Part shown: positions 9,772-18,609 of the stretch, piece after piece
Numbering within the stretch: position 1 is the first letter of the stretch
How the letters are laid out: every line of letters starts with the position of its first letter
Assembly: GCA_964500225.1 (NCBI GenBank)
Contig: CAZCOA010000002.1
Coordinates: 1 to 64,000 of the forward strand
Reading direction: 5' to 3'
Length of the DNA stretch: 64,000 nucleotides
Source of the DNA: JAAYDY01 sp964500225
GTDB lineage: Bacteria; Planctomycetota; Phycisphaerae; FEN-1346; JAACEH01
The notes under the pieces: model-generated
Databases searched by the model: none
Seen by the model: only the letters and a program-made list of their open reading frames with translations
What the model was told of the DNA's origin: nothing
Position numbers and translations under genes: made by a program

Positions 9772-10512
9772 ATGAGTCGGGAACGTTCGCAGTTCAGTTC
9801 GGCGGTGCTGGTGCTGAGCGGCGCTGCCGGGGCGTTGGCCCTCGCCGCAGTGGCCTGGGGCGTCTGGACGTGGTCGCAGCGATCGGCACCCCTTGCGCCG
9901 TCGCCCGCGGTCCCGGCGATAACAGCGTCCGAGCAGCCGGACCCGGAGATTGCCGTCGCGGCGCCGGCGGTGGAACCTGCGGCCCCCGAATCGAGGCCGC
10001 GGGCCGCCATCGAGCCGGCATCCGGAACCGAGACCGCCGCAGAACCGCCCAGGTCCGCCGAAGAAATGCTCGCAAGGCGGGCTCAGGAATCGGCCGAGCG
10101 GCTCACGGAGCAGCAGCTTGCCAACCCGGACGAGGAAGCCGAGGCCGAGCGCGAACGGGCCTATATGGAGGCCTCTTTCGACAAGCTGCGGCAAGAGTCG
10201 ATGGCGATGATCGACGGCTACTTCGCACAACCGGAAGACAAGCGGGACGAGTACCTGCGAAAGGCCGGCGAGGAGTTGCGCAAGCGGATGGAGGCCGAAC
10301 GCCTGGCGGCGGGTCTGCCCGCACAGCCCAGGAATCCGGGCCGCATGTGGATGGAACTGATGCAGATGAACCAGGAGCGGATGTCCGAGGAGGAAAAGGC
10401 CCGGATCCTGGAATTCACCAACGACATCGCCCAGCGTCAAATGGCCCGATTCCGAGCCATGATGGAACGTCAACTAGGCGTCGAGCCGCAACCGGCCCCG
10501 CCGCAACAGTGA
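9772..10512 (+). CDS. Single-pass membrane protein with charged coiled-coil C-terminal half
   Basis: A 246-residue protein of unknown function. A hydrophobic helix at about residues 11-33 (VLVLSGAAGALALAAVAWGV) is followed by a Pro/Ala-rich linker to about residue 95. The remainder is highly charged and helical, rich in Glu, Arg and Met (repeated EEMLARR, EAEAERERAYM and ARFRAMMERQL types), which predicts a periplasmic or cytoplasmic coiled coil. The start at 9772 follows GGGAGGCG; the frame is open upstream, but the sequence there is Arg-rich and shadow-like. It is monocistronic, with its own terminator at 10549-10587. Confidence 0.7.
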   Translation: MSRERSQFSSAVLVLSGAAGALALAAVAWGVWTWSQRSAPLAPSPAVPAITASEQPDPEIAVAAPAVEPAAPESRPRAAIEPASGTETAAEPPRSAEEMLARRAQESAERLTEQQLANPDEEAEAERERAYMEASFDKLRQESMAMIDGYFAQPEDKRDEYLRKAGEELRKRMEAERLAAGLPAQPRNPGRMWMELMQMNQERMSEEEKARILEFTNDIAQRQMARFRAMMERQLGVEPQPAPPQQ

Positions 10513-10548
10513 AGGCCATGCCCGCCGAACCAGGCGCCACCGCAACGA

Positions 10549-10587
10549 CGACACCCGGCCACCGCAAGGCAGCCGGGTGTCGGTTTT
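10549..10587 (+). terminator. Rho-independent terminator
   Basis: A perfect 11-base stem pairs CGACACCCGGC (10549-10559) with GCCGGGTGTCG (10572-10582), with a 12-base loop, followed by gtttt. It ends the preceding plus-strand gene. Confidence 0.85.
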
Positions 10588-10645
10588 CCGTGAAGCAACT
10601 CCGCGAACCGCCTCCCCTAGCCTATGCCGACGGCGTCTGCACCCG

Positions 10646-11776
10646 TCAACTGATGCCGGCCTTCTCGCGGAGTCGGTCGATCGTGTCGGCCAGGGCCGCC
10701 GCCTGCGGCGACTCCGGATACTGTTCCATCAGCATGGCCGCCAGCTCGTAGGCCTCGCGGTGACGGTTTTGCTTGGTGTACTCGATGATCTGCGCTTCCA
10801 TCTCGCGGCGCGTCTGGATGTCGGCGTTGCGCGACAGCTCGTCCATTTGTCCCCGGAGCGTTGCCGCTTCGGGGCTGTCGGGATAGCGTTCGAGCAATGC
10901 CTCCGCCGACCGCTTGGCGTCGCGGTAGTGCTTGCGGTTGACCAGGTGCTCGATTTCCCGGTACAGCCGCAGGCGATCCTCTTTCCGGTGCTCCTCCTCT
11001 TCCATGAGCACCACGTGCTCCATCTTCTTGGCCTCGGGGTTGTCGGGATACTTGGCGGCCAGTTGCTCGGCGGCCTGTCGGGCCTTGTCCCAGAGGCCGA
11101 GGGTCATGTACGAGCGTATCTGTTCGCTGGTGCTCATGATGTCCACGTCGCGATACTCTTTCATCGCCGTGTCGAGCTGCTCCAACAGGCTCGCCACTTC
11201 TTCGCCGCTGCCGAAGGAGGCGCGGTAGTCGTCGATGCGCTGCCGCGCAGCAGGCCATTTCGTCGCCTTGATCAGTTGCCGGATTTCGGCCTGCATCGTG
11301 TCGCGCCGCTGGTCGGCCAGACGAGCCCGCTTGCGAGCCCGTTCTTCGGGGTCCAGCAGCGTGTTCTCGTTGATATCCCGAAGCAACGCCACCGCCTGCC
11401 GCGACAGGTCCGCCTCGTCGCCGGAAACCTCGATTCCGCCCGCCGCCTCCCGTTCCAAGTGCCGACGCTCGGCCAAGCGGATGTTGATGGCCGTGTTGTA
11501 ATGGTACCGAACGATCAGGGAGAAGGCCCACAGCACGGCAGCCGCCGAAAAGCCCGTCATCCCCAAACGGAGGCACGCCTGGACCCTGGCCAACATTAAG
11601 TCCCTGGCCATTTCCTTGGTCATCATGGCCTCGGGTATGTTGCCCGGCCGCAGAGCCTCATATGCGACGGCCGCCGCCGTCACGGCAAGCCACGCGAAAG
11701 TCAGCACCTGAAGCACACGGGCGACCACATGCGGCGGGGGAAGCGGAATCATGCTGCGTTTCGATGTCGATGCCAT
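10646..11776 (-). CDS. Membrane protein with TPR-like/coiled-coil cytoplasmic region
   Basis: A 376-residue protein with two hydrophobic helices near the N-terminus (residues about 20-40 and 70-95: VLTFAWLAVTAAAVAYEAL and TGFSAAAVLWAFSLIV). A long helical region follows with repeated units such as ARQAAEQLAAKYPDNPEAKKM, AKRSAEALLERYPDSPEAATL and AYELAAMLMEQYPESPQAAAL. The recurring YPxSPxA turns are typical of tetratricopeptide repeats, suggesting a scaffold for protein contacts. I placed the start at 11776, after GGGAGG; the open frame upstream crosses the leader. Its leader contains the unusual folded element at 11971-12105. Confidence 0.75.
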   Translation of the reverse strand: MASTSKRSMIPLPPPHVVARVLQVLTFAWLAVTAAAVAYEALRPGNIPEAMMTKEMARDLMLARVQACLRLGMTGFSAAAVLWAFSLIVRYHYNTAINIRLAERRHLEREAAGGIEVSGDEADLSRQAVALLRDINENTLLDPEERARKRARLADQRRDTMQAEIRQLIKATKWPAARQRIDDYRASFGSGEEVASLLEQLDTAMKEYRDVDIMSTSEQIRSYMTLGLWDKARQAAEQLAAKYPDNPEAKKMEHVVLMEEEEHRKEDRLRLYREIEHLVNRKHYRDAKRSAEALLERYPDSPEAATLRGQMDELSRNADIQTRREMEAQIIEYTKQNRHREAYELAAMLMEQYPESPQAAALADTIDRLREKAGIS

Positions 11777-11970
11777 GGTAACCTCCCGATTCTGCCCAAG
11801 TTGGCTTGACTCAACCACTGACAGTCTTATGTCACAACAAAAAATCTTCCGAAAACCCCCCCAAAATCCCACCATCACGCAACATGATGCCATACAACGG
11901 GTAACACGGCCATCGCCAGGCGTCGCTCCTCCTTCGACTTTTTTTTGAACTGCTGACCCCTTGCACGAAA

Positions 11971-12105
11971 ACCTGGTTCAGTCCATAATCATACCAGGTA
12001 GTACATCCAGTTCGCCCATCCCAGCGCAAGGGCCTCTGTCATTGGCGTCTAACGCCTCTAGACACGAGGCCCTGTATATTTTGGACTGGTTTTGTCGCTG
12101 GGATG
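11971..12105 (-). ncRNA. Candidate structured RNA with pseudoknot-like pairing
   Basis: Nested perfect repeats fold this intergenic stretch. An outer ten-base stem pairs 12017-12026 with 12096-12105, a second pairs 12029-12036 with 12066-12073 (eight bases) and continues as 12037-12040 with 12061-12064 past one bulge, and an inner five-base hairpin is 12044-12048/12052-12056. Beside it, 11971-11977/11993-11999 form a hairpin whose loop (11979-11985, CAGTCCA) is complementary over seven bases to the asymmetric bulge at 12082-12088, a kissing or pseudoknot contact. On the minus strand the small hairpin is followed by TTTT. It could be a cis-regulatory leader of the gene starting at 11776 or a free RNA. 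I do not recognise the class, and strand is uncertain. Confidence 0.55.
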
Positions 12106-12219
12106 ATGTGCTCATAGCGGTCATTCCTACGGGTGCCCCTCTACTAAAAGTGTATTCAAAAACCGTCACAACGCCAAGTAAAGAAATCGATTCCTGATGC
12201 AATCCCAGGAAGCCTGCCC

Positions 12220-13131
12220 CTACGCAACGTGCGCCGATTCCAAAACGGTGCTCACAGCGGCTGCCACAGTGTCCACGGAGATATCGGCCATCCTCTTTGT
12301 GACAGTTTTCACAATGCACGTCTTCTCGCCGCGAGGGCCCCACGCCATCGCGTCACTCGGCCCGAACAAGGCCACCGTCGTAGCTCCCACTGCCGCAGCC
12401 AGGTGTGTGATGCCGCTGTCGTTGCCCACGTACAGCCGCACCGACGCCAGGAACCGGGCCAACTCACTCAGCCGGCACGGCCCAAGACACTCCGGCGACG
12501 ATGCTTCGTCGCGCCACGGGTCACATTCCCTCTCGGCCGGCCCTAGAATCCATCGCACGGTCATCCCTCGCCCCGACAGGCGCCATGCCAGGTCGCGAAA
12601 CCGCTCGGCCGGCCAATTCTTCTCCGCAGCCCCACTGCCCGGGTGGATCGCAACCACGTGGTCGTCGGTCGGCGGTTTGCATTGTAACCGAAGATGCGGC
12701 ACGGCGTCCGTGGCGGGAAGTTCCAAAATCGCGGAAACCTGATCATAAACGAACCGGGCGATCGGCACGGCCTGACCGCTACCGTGCGGCGGGAAACTGC
12801 GGATCGGCAGCACGCGCGCCGGCGTGCCTCGCACAAGGTTACTCTGAAATGCCTCGTGCGGAAGACAGTTCAGCACGAGATTCGCCTCGGCGACGAGACG
12901 AGGAACGTCGGCCGCCGCAACATCGGGCACGAAGAGGCGATGGCAGCCGCTGGTCTCGAAATCGACCGCCTCGTCCGCCAGGCCGCCCAGACAGGCCAGT
13001 TCGGCCCTTTCGGGGTGGCCGAGGATCGCAATGTGAGCGGCCGGCCATTTTCGCCGCAGCCCCTCCAGCACGGGAAACGTCTGAAGGAAGTCGCCGATGC
13101 CGCCGGTGTGAATGAGAACGATGGACCTCAT
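12220..13131 (-). CDS. Glycosyltransferase family 9 (heptosyltransferase-like)
   Basis: A 303-residue protein of the ADP-heptose:LPS heptosyltransferase superfamily, which adds sugars to lipopolysaccharide core at the cytoplasmic face of the inner membrane. The N-terminal IVLIHTGGIGDFLQTFPVL is the family's acceptor-side glycine-rich loop. VAIHPGSGAAEKNWPAERF is the conserved mid-protein motif, and YVGNDSGITHLAAAVGATTVALFGPSD is the sugar-nucleotide-binding C-terminal motif. The donor cannot be told from sequence. The ATG overlaps the mnmA stop by four bases, so it is coupled to mnmA. Confidence 0.88.
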   Translation of the reverse strand: MRSIVLIHTGGIGDFLQTFPVLEGLRRKWPAAHIAILGHPERAELACLGGLADEAVDFETSGCHRLFVPDVAAADVPRLVAEANLVLNCLPHEAFQSNLVRGTPARVLPIRSFPPHGSGQAVPIARFVYDQVSAILELPATDAVPHLRLQCKPPTDDHVVAIHPGSGAAEKNWPAERFRDLAWRLSGRGMTVRWILGPAERECDPWRDEASSPECLGPCRLSELARFLASVRLYVGNDSGITHLAAAVGATTVALFGPSDAMAWGPRGEKTCIVKTVTKRMADISVDTVAAAVSTVLESAHVA

Positions 13132-14225
13132 GGCAACGCGTCCCCGACCCCGAAGGCCCGAGCGATCCACCCCCCGCCCAAGACCCGGTCCCCGACATAG
13201 AAGACGGCGGCCTGTCCGGGCGTAACGGCACGTTGCGGCTCGCGGAAATAAACGTCCGCTCCGTTGCGGCGCACCATCACCCGAGCACGCGCCGCCCGGT
13301 GCTTGTAGCGAATCTGGACGTCGGCCTCGATCACGTCGCCGTCGCGCGGCGGGCGGGCCGTCAGCCAGTTCACGTCCTCGACGCGCAGCCCAGGAGCCAG
13401 CAGATGCTCCTGCGGCCCGACGTGAACGGTCGCCGTCGCGGCATCCAGGCTCACCACATACCGCGGCCGGCCGAACGCGACACGCACGCCGCGCCGCTGG
13501 CCGATCGTGAACGTGGCAATACCCTGGTGACGGCCGACCTCGCGGCCCAGTTCGTCCACAATCGGTCCGGGCCGAAGCAGTTCCGGCCGCCGCAGGCGGA
13601 TCAGGTCGGCGTAGTCGCCCGCGACAAAGCAGGCGTCCTGGCTATCGGTCTTGTCGTGCACCGGCAGGTCGCTCTCGACGGCCATACGGCGGACCTCGGC
13701 CTTGGTCCAGCCGCCCAGCGGCAGCACGATGCGCCCGAGACGGGCGTAGGGGATCGCAAACAACGCGTACGACTGGTCCTTGTCCGGATCGGCGCTTCGC
13801 AACAGCACCGGCTCGCCGTCGCCGTCGGCCACGCGGGCGTAGTGACCGGTGGCGATGGCCTCGGCCCCGAGGTCCAAGGCATAGTCCAGCAGCCGCCCGA
13901 ACTTCAGGTCGCGGTTGCAGACGATGCACGGGTTCGGTGTTCGCCCGCGGCCGTATTCGTCCACGAAATAGTCCACAAGACGCTGAAATCCGTCTCCAAC
14001 ATCCAGGACGTGCAACGGGATGCCAAGACGCTCGGCCACGCGGCGTGCATCGGTGTCGTCGCAGCCGGTATCGAGTGCGTCGGTCTCGGTCGCCCCAGAG
14101 GAGGAATTGCCGCGCATAAACAACCCTGTGACGTTCCACCCCTGCCGCATCAGCATCAGGGCCGCCACACTGGAGTCCACGCCGCCGCTCATTGCGACGA
14201 CGACCTTGCGTCCGTGTCCGCTCAT
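13128..14225 (-). CDS. mnmA: tRNA-specific 2-thiouridylase
   Basis: Thiolates U34 at the wobble position of tRNAs for Lys, Glu and Gln, with ATP. It shows the PP-loop VVVAMSGGVDSSVAA at residues 8-22, the catalytic Cys region NPCIVCNRDLKFG, the second Cys in TDSQDACFVAGDY (the usual wording is ICF), and the GQRRGVRVAFGRPRYV segment of the central domain. The ATG at 14225 gives 365 residues, a normal length. No ribosome site is visible, but a perfect TATAAT lies six bases upstream, which suggests a leaderless message. A glycosyltransferase gene follows with a four-base overlap. Confidence 0.95.
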   Translation of the reverse strand: MSGHGRKVVVAMSGGVDSSVAALMLMRQGWNVTGLFMRGNSSSGATETDALDTGCDDTDARRVAERLGIPLHVLDVGDGFQRLVDYFVDEYGRGRTPNPCIVCNRDLKFGRLLDYALDLGAEAIATGHYARVADGDGEPVLLRSADPDKDQSYALFAIPYARLGRIVLPLGGWTKAEVRRMAVESDLPVHDKTDSQDACFVAGDYADLIRLRRPELLRPGPIVDELGREVGRHQGIATFTIGQRRGVRVAFGRPRYVVSLDAATATVHVGPQEHLLAPGLRVEDVNWLTARPPRDGDVIEADVQIRYKHRAARARVMVRRNGADVYFREPQRAVTPGQAAVFYVGDRVLGGGWIARAFGVGDALP

Positions 14226-14231
14226 GGCGGT

Positions 14232-14237
14232 ATTATA
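14232..14237 (-). promoter_or_regulatory. TATAAT -10 box six bases before the mnmA start
   Basis: The minus strand reads TATAAT followed by ACCGCC and then the mnmA ATG. A start six to seven bases after the box would coincide with the A of the ATG. No good -35 hexamer is seen at the right distance. Confidence 0.4.
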
Positions 14238-14296
14238 GGCGCAGACGGCCCGCTCGGCTACGGGCGCTGCGACACGAGGAACAGGGGGTGGGAAAC

Positions 14297-14324
14297 TTGA
14301 CAATCGCCACAAAACCGCTATAGT
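14297..14324 (+). promoter_or_regulatory. Promoter of the tRNA-Met gene
   Basis: A consensus TTGACA (14297-14302), a 16-base spacer and TATAGT (14319-14324) lie just ahead of the tRNA, whose first base is at 14337. The predicted transcript start is near 14331. Confidence 0.8.
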
Positions 14325-14336
14325 GTGACTGTTCGT

Positions 14337-14413
14337 GGCTGCGTAGCTCAGTTGGTTAGAGCAGCGGATTCATAAGCCGCGTGTCGGTGGTTCGACTCCA
14401 CCCGCAGCCACCA
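14337..14413 (+). tRNA. tRNA-Met (CAT anticodon), elongator type
   Basis: A full cloverleaf is present. The acceptor arms GGCTGCG and CGCAGCC pair perfectly, the D-arm reads GCTCAGTTGGTTAGAGC, the anticodon loop is TTCATAA (anticodon CAT), the T-loop is TTCGACT, and the discriminator A is followed by an encoded CCA. The arms resemble bacterial elongator tRNA-Met; tRNA-Ile with lysidine shares the CAT anticodon and cannot be wholly excluded. It has its own promoter and terminator. Confidence 0.95.
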
Positions 14414-14426
14414 CCTTCACCCACTG

Positions 14427-14463
14427 CGGCACAGCATCTTGAGACGCTGTGCCGTCTTTTTTT
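14427..14463 (+). terminator. Rho-independent terminator of tRNA-Met
   Basis: A nine-base stem, CGGCACAGC (14427-14435) with GCTGTGCCG (14446-14454), is followed by tcttttttt. Confidence 0.9.
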
Positions 14464-14629
14464 CTGGCATGGCACAGCCCCCAGACAAGGTCGGGGAAAG
14501 CCGTCATGACCGACTCCGGGACGTGTGAGCGGCGTTTATACGTAAAGGTGTGAACACGGCGAGAGCGGCCAACAGGCGGAAATCCGGAGCCACCGCGAAG
14601 ACGACCGTCCGGAGCGAAAGGAGGTCGCC

Positions 14630-16063
14630 GTGAGAATGCTCGCGACGTTTTCGGCCGTGGCGATCCATCTGGTTGCCATTTCGTCGTTGAGTCTCGGCCC
14701 ACTGCCACAGGCATTCAAGGAGAATCCCATGGACGCACCGATTGCCACTGCGAAAGAAAACCCAACGGACCGTTCGCGTTGGGACGCCCTGCCGGAGACC
14801 ACCGTAGGGCCTCGTGATGCGGAGATCGTCGGATCGACCCATGCCGCAATCCAGTTGGGCATCGACGCGATGGCCCAGCGCGGCGGAGGAACGGTCCGTG
14901 TGCTGCCGGGCGAGTATGTCTGCATCGACTCGGTGCGGTTGCGACCGAACGTGCGGCTGCTGGGCGAACGCGACAGGGTAATTCTCCGTTACGGCCCGTT
15001 GGTGTGGAGCCCCCTGGCGGTGGACGCGGACAAGGCCCAGACGGAGATCACGCCCAAGGACGCGACGGGGTTCCGGGTGGGCATGGGCATCTGCACGTAC
15101 GACGCGAAGTCGTCGTGGCTTCATACGAGCAGCCCGCGAACGATCACGGCGATCCGCGACGGCGTGCTTTATTTCAAGGAGTTTCTTGGAGCGGACCGGC
15201 TGGCCGAGCAGGGAGGTCGCGTGGTCTCGTGGTTTCCGTTGGTGCTGGCCATCGAGGCCGACGGCGCGGAGGTGGACGGGTTGACGGCCGACGGAACGAT
15301 TGCCGATCCGGAGGGAATACTGCAAGGGATTCGGACTGCGACCGTGAACGTGTGGCATTCGCGGGGAGTGACGTTGCGCAACGTCGTAAGTCGCCACGGC
15401 GTCGGCGACGGCATCTGCTTCTCGACGGCAAGCACCGACGGGCTGATCGAACACTGCGAAGCGGCGGACAACGGATACTACGGCATCCATCCGGGAAGCC
15501 ACAGCACACGGATCATCGTGCGTCACTGCGACATTCACGGCAACGCGTTCGACGGCCTGTACGTCTGCTGGGGCATCCGCAACAGCGAGTTCACGGATAA
15601 TCACATCTGGAAAAACGGTTGGACGGGGTTCCGCAGCGGCCTGTGCATCGGGCACAAGGACACGGACAATCTGATTGCGCGGAACCACATCCACGACAAT
15701 GCGAAGTACGGAATCGCTTTTCGCGAGAAGACGATGGCCAACGCGGCACACCGATGCGTGGTGCGCGACAACGTGATCGAGAACAATGGGTCGCGGCCGG
15801 ACCAGTTGCGCGAGGTCAAGAACCGTATCGAAGCATGGGAGTCGGTCGGCGCGGGCATCGCGGTCTGCGGGATGACGCAGGACGTGGTCATCGAAAACAA
15901 CACGATCCGCGAGACACGCAGCGGGGATGAGCGAACACAGCGCCACGCCGTGATACTGAGACCGGGCGTAAGCGGAATCCGCATGAGCGGCAATACCCTG
16001 TCGGGGCACCCCGGGAAGCCGGTGTTGGACGAGTCGGGAGGAAAGAACCGGTTGCAGGAATGA
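14630..16063 (+). CDS. Secreted right-handed parallel beta-helix protein
   Basis: A 477-residue protein. The N-terminus is weakly hydrophobic (residues 2-22) and suggests export. From about residue 70 the sequence has the phage-tailspike/pectate-lyase style start (AIQLGIDAMAQRGGGTVRVLPGEY). From about 210 it carries many PbH1-type coils: GVTLRNVVSRHG, DGLIEHCEAADNGYYGI, RIIVRHCDIHGNAFDGLYV, NSEFTDNHIWKNGWTG, NLIARNHIHDNAKYGI, VVIENNTIRET and GIRMSGNTLSG. Such folds are common in carbohydrate lyases and epimerases; the activity is not assignable. The start is a GTG (14630) right after GGAGG; an ATG two codons later is possible. Confidence 0.8.
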   Translation: MRMLATFSAVAIHLVAISSLSLGPLPQAFKENPMDAPIATAKENPTDRSRWDALPETTVGPRDAEIVGSTHAAIQLGIDAMAQRGGGTVRVLPGEYVCIDSVRLRPNVRLLGERDRVILRYGPLVWSPLAVDADKAQTEITPKDATGFRVGMGICTYDAKSSWLHTSSPRTITAIRDGVLYFKEFLGADRLAEQGGRVVSWFPLVLAIEADGAEVDGLTADGTIADPEGILQGIRTATVNVWHSRGVTLRNVVSRHGVGDGICFSTASTDGLIEHCEAADNGYYGIHPGSHSTRIIVRHCDIHGNAFDGLYVCWGIRNSEFTDNHIWKNGWTGFRSGLCIGHKDTDNLIARNHIHDNAKYGIAFREKTMANAAHRCVVRDNVIENNGSRPDQLREVKNRIEAWESVGAGIAVCGMTQDVVIENNTIRETRSGDERTQRHAVILRPGVSGIRMSGNTLSGHPGKPVLDESGGKNRLQE

Positions 16064-16931
16064 GTCGGCCGGAGGACCGGGCAGTTGCGCAAGCCTGACC
16101 GGAACTCCAAGACATCCGCTGGGAATGTAAGCCGGCTGGATTTTGCGGTCTATTCGACATTCCGTCTTCGCAAGCGGGGTGCCGCGCATTGATCAGACGC
16201 GACAACCGCGGCATCGGTGGAAAACTGCTTCCAAAACTCGTCGCAGAGCTCGTCGCAGACGGTCAGGTCACGCCGCTCTGCCCTGTCCCCGCGCTCACCC
16301 GAACTCGCTGCCCAACGTTGAAGCTTTTGGCGTCGCCGTTCTCACAGAAGCTGCCCAAGTCGATGAATGGCATCCACCCGGCAGACACATGCAGCGTGTC
16401 TCGTCCGCCACGTCCGCATGATGTTCCCTGGCCGGCCTCACGCCTTGGCCTGCATTGGCTCAACCGACGGCACTGTCCATGGACTGCGGCCGCTCCTCGG
16501 CCAACAGACCGCGGTCTGCCTTATACCCCTGCCCCCCATCGCGTCTCCTGCCCCGGTCGCAAGCCGCAAGATAACAGCTAACTAGCCCAAGTCGAGCGCC
16601 GAGAACACCGTCTGCTAACTCAATGGAGTCATACTGTGTGTGACTGGCGGCCGCAGCATGCGAGATCTCACGGACGAAGGCCTGCAACATGTTGAACCCA
16701 GGGTGTGCAAAGGCACAGAAAGGGGGCAAGTGACAGACGGTTAACGGAATACAAATTCGACACAAACCATGCATACATGAATGTGAGGCACAATTGGGAC
16801 GGAGTGAGAAGAACCCGATCCCAACGGCGTGTGAGTCCATGGCCCGTCGGTTTCCGCCTTCGAGGGGTAGGCGGGACAACGGGCCTGGCTCCCAACCGAC
16901 GACTATCCTGAAACCAGCGAGGGACAAGACC
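16064..16931. other. Long intergenic stretch without a supportable gene
   Basis: Several open frames occur on both strands, but none has a ribosome site, a plausible protein composition or a recognisable motif. A short direct repeat, gctcgtcgcaga-like at about 16236-16262, is visible. The last 200 bases are less GC-rich than the surroundings and probably contain the promoter of the locus that begins at 16932. A decayed gene cannot be excluded. Confidence 0.5.
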
Positions 16932-17900
16932 ATGAAGATAACGCTATATGCGATGCTAGCGGCATTGGCGCCGGCTTTGGCGGCGCAGTGGGCCTATGCC
17001 GCGGTGGTGGGCTACCTGAAGGTGACGGTGCCTCCCCGCGCGGACGCTCGGCTGAGCGTACCCCTGCACCAGACGGAGACGGGCACGTTCTCGGTGGCAT
17101 CGGTCGCAAACGGGGCAATTGCCGTCAACGGCGACCCCTTCGAGACCGACGAGTTCGCCGACTTGTACTATGTGAGGTTCATTACCGGTCAGGGCCGGGG
17201 GCTCTGGAGCACGATTGCCTTCAACGACAGCAGCCACTTGGTACCGGCGGATCCGGCCGTACTGGCTTACGTCAACGCCGGCGACACGTTCCGCATCTAT
17301 AAGCACCACACGCTCGGCAGCCTGTTCCCGGCGGGTCTCAAGGGCACGGCGTTCAACGCCGACACGTCGATTCTCCTGTGTGACAACAATCGCGCACAGA
17401 TGCAGCAGAATCCGTCGGCGGCCCGAGTGGCCTACTGGAATGACGACGCCCCGGACGAGGGCGGCCAGATGTGGGAGGGTTACGGGGTGGACAACAACAC
17501 CATCATCCCTCCCGAGACCGCCTTCATCGTCCGCAACGAGTCGGACGACGAACTGACGATCCTCCTGCCCGGCAACGTCCCGGATTTTGCCGTCAGCGTG
17601 CTGACGGCGCCCGGCGGCGATCTGAACATCGGGTCGGGATATCCGGTGGGCCTGAAGCTCAAGGATGCCGGTCTTGGCGGCGAGGGCCGCGCCGTTCTGT
17701 TCTATGAAAACGGTACGACGGACATCAACAAGTCGGCGTCGCGCACGGCCTACTTCGATGAAGAAGAAGAAACGCTCTGGGGCGGATACCTCATCGACGG
17801 CAACTACATCGTGCAACCCGCGGAAACAATCACGCTCCGGTTGCCCGCCGACGACGGCGGCACGAAGGTGACGATCCCCATGCCGTACTCGCTTCCGTGA
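16932..17900 (+). CDS. Secreted protein of the TIGR02597-like type
   Basis: A 322-residue exported protein. A signal peptide at residues 1-22 (ending YAAVVG) leads directly into VVGYLKVTVPPRADARLSVPL, a start I associate with secreted proteins known from Verrucomicrobia and relatives (TIGR02597), though that assignment is from memory. The body is beta-rich with recurring turns (EGYGVDNNTIIPPETAFIVRN, then GYLIDGNYIVQPAETITLRLP), which read as an imperfect internal duplication in the C-terminal half. Function is unknown. A GAGGGA ribosome site precedes the ATG. It opens the surface and uptake locus; the PEP-CTERM gene follows 45 bases later. Confidence 0.7.
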   Translation: MKITLYAMLAALAPALAAQWAYAAVVGYLKVTVPPRADARLSVPLHQTETGTFSVASVANGAIAVNGDPFETDEFADLYYVRFITGQGRGLWSTIAFNDSSHLVPADPAVLAYVNAGDTFRIYKHHTLGSLFPAGLKGTAFNADTSILLCDNNRAQMQQNPSAARVAYWNDDAPDEGGQMWEGYGVDNNTIIPPETAFIVRNESDDELTILLPGNVPDFAVSVLTAPGGDLNIGSGYPVGLKLKDAGLGGEGRAVLFYENGTTDINKSASRTAYFDEEEETLWGGYLIDGNYIVQPAETITLRLPADDGGTKVTIPMPYSLP

Positions 17901-17945
17901 AGCGGACAACAGCGCACAACCAACACAACAGAAAGGAACATGCAC

Positions 17946-18548
17946 ATGAAAAGGCTCATGATGGCGGCAATGGTAGTCGCACTTACGGCAATGTCGGTCC
18001 AGGCTTCGGTGACGTTCTCGCCGTCGCTGAAAAATGCCAAGAACGAGTCAGGCGTAAACTTGGCCGACGGTACGGTGGTGATGCTGTTAGACCTGGATAA
18101 CGACGGTCTGAACGGTAGGCCGTACACCAGCCAGCCTCCGCTCGGCTCTATGGACACGTCCACACTCTGGATGTGGGACGAGAACGACTCGGTCCTGTTC
18201 ATCGGCGGGATCGGCGCCAGCGCGGGGCTGAGTGCGGGGCGTGCGTATCCGTTCGCCCAGATCGACCCGTGGAGCCTGGCGGGCTACACGCCGAACGTGA
18301 CACAGTGCTGGGTACTTTGGTTCGATTTGCCGTACAGCGCCGCAAGGATGGGACCCGGCGAGAACGTCGCATACGGCGCGATCCTGGCCGGTTTGGCGCC
18401 GAACGACGGCGGCACGATGACGGCCATCCTCAGCGCCGGCAGCACAACGATGCGCACGGTCATGATTCCGGAACCAGCGACGATGGGCTTGCTGGGTCTG
18501 GGTCTAGTAGGACTTTTCCTTCGGCAGCGTAGAGACGCCAAGGCGTAA
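17946..18548 (+). CDS. PEP-CTERM sorting-signal protein
   Basis: A 200-residue exported protein. A signal peptide (MKRLMMAAMVVALTAMSVQA) is followed by a beta-rich middle, then IPEPATMGLLGLGLVGLFLRQRR: a PEP motif, a hydrophobic helix and an Arg cluster, the tripartite PEP-CTERM tail. Such tails are processed by exosortase; no exosortase is in this window. Function of the mature part is unknown. I start at the ATG at 17946, nine bases after AAAGGA; an ATG two codons earlier is too close to that site. It lies between the secreted protein and the beta-helix protein and is probably cotranscribed with them. Confidence 0.85.
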   Translation: MKRLMMAAMVVALTAMSVQASVTFSPSLKNAKNESGVNLADGTVVMLLDLDNDGLNGRPYTSQPPLGSMDTSTLWMWDENDSVLFIGGIGASAGLSAGRAYPFAQIDPWSLAGYTPNVTQCWVLWFDLPYSAARMGPGENVAYGAILAGLAPNDGGTMTAILSAGSTTMRTVMIPEPATMGLLGLGLVGLFLRQRRDAKA

Positions 18549-18609
18549 GCGAGCCATCAAGGACGGTTTTCGGATCTGACACTCTACCCATTTACAGGAG
18601 CTTATAACC

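Noticed and set aside
11832..12343. Minus-strand ORFs (65 and 121 codons) across the folded intergenic region
   Set aside because: They run through the nested inverted repeats and lack a ribosome site, so the structure explains the sequence better than coding does.
16143..16581. Two overlapping plus-strand ORFs in the long intergenic stretch
   Set aside because: Cys/Pro/Arg-rich, without a ribosome site and with no similarity I can recognise. A minus-strand frame opposite is equally unconvincing.
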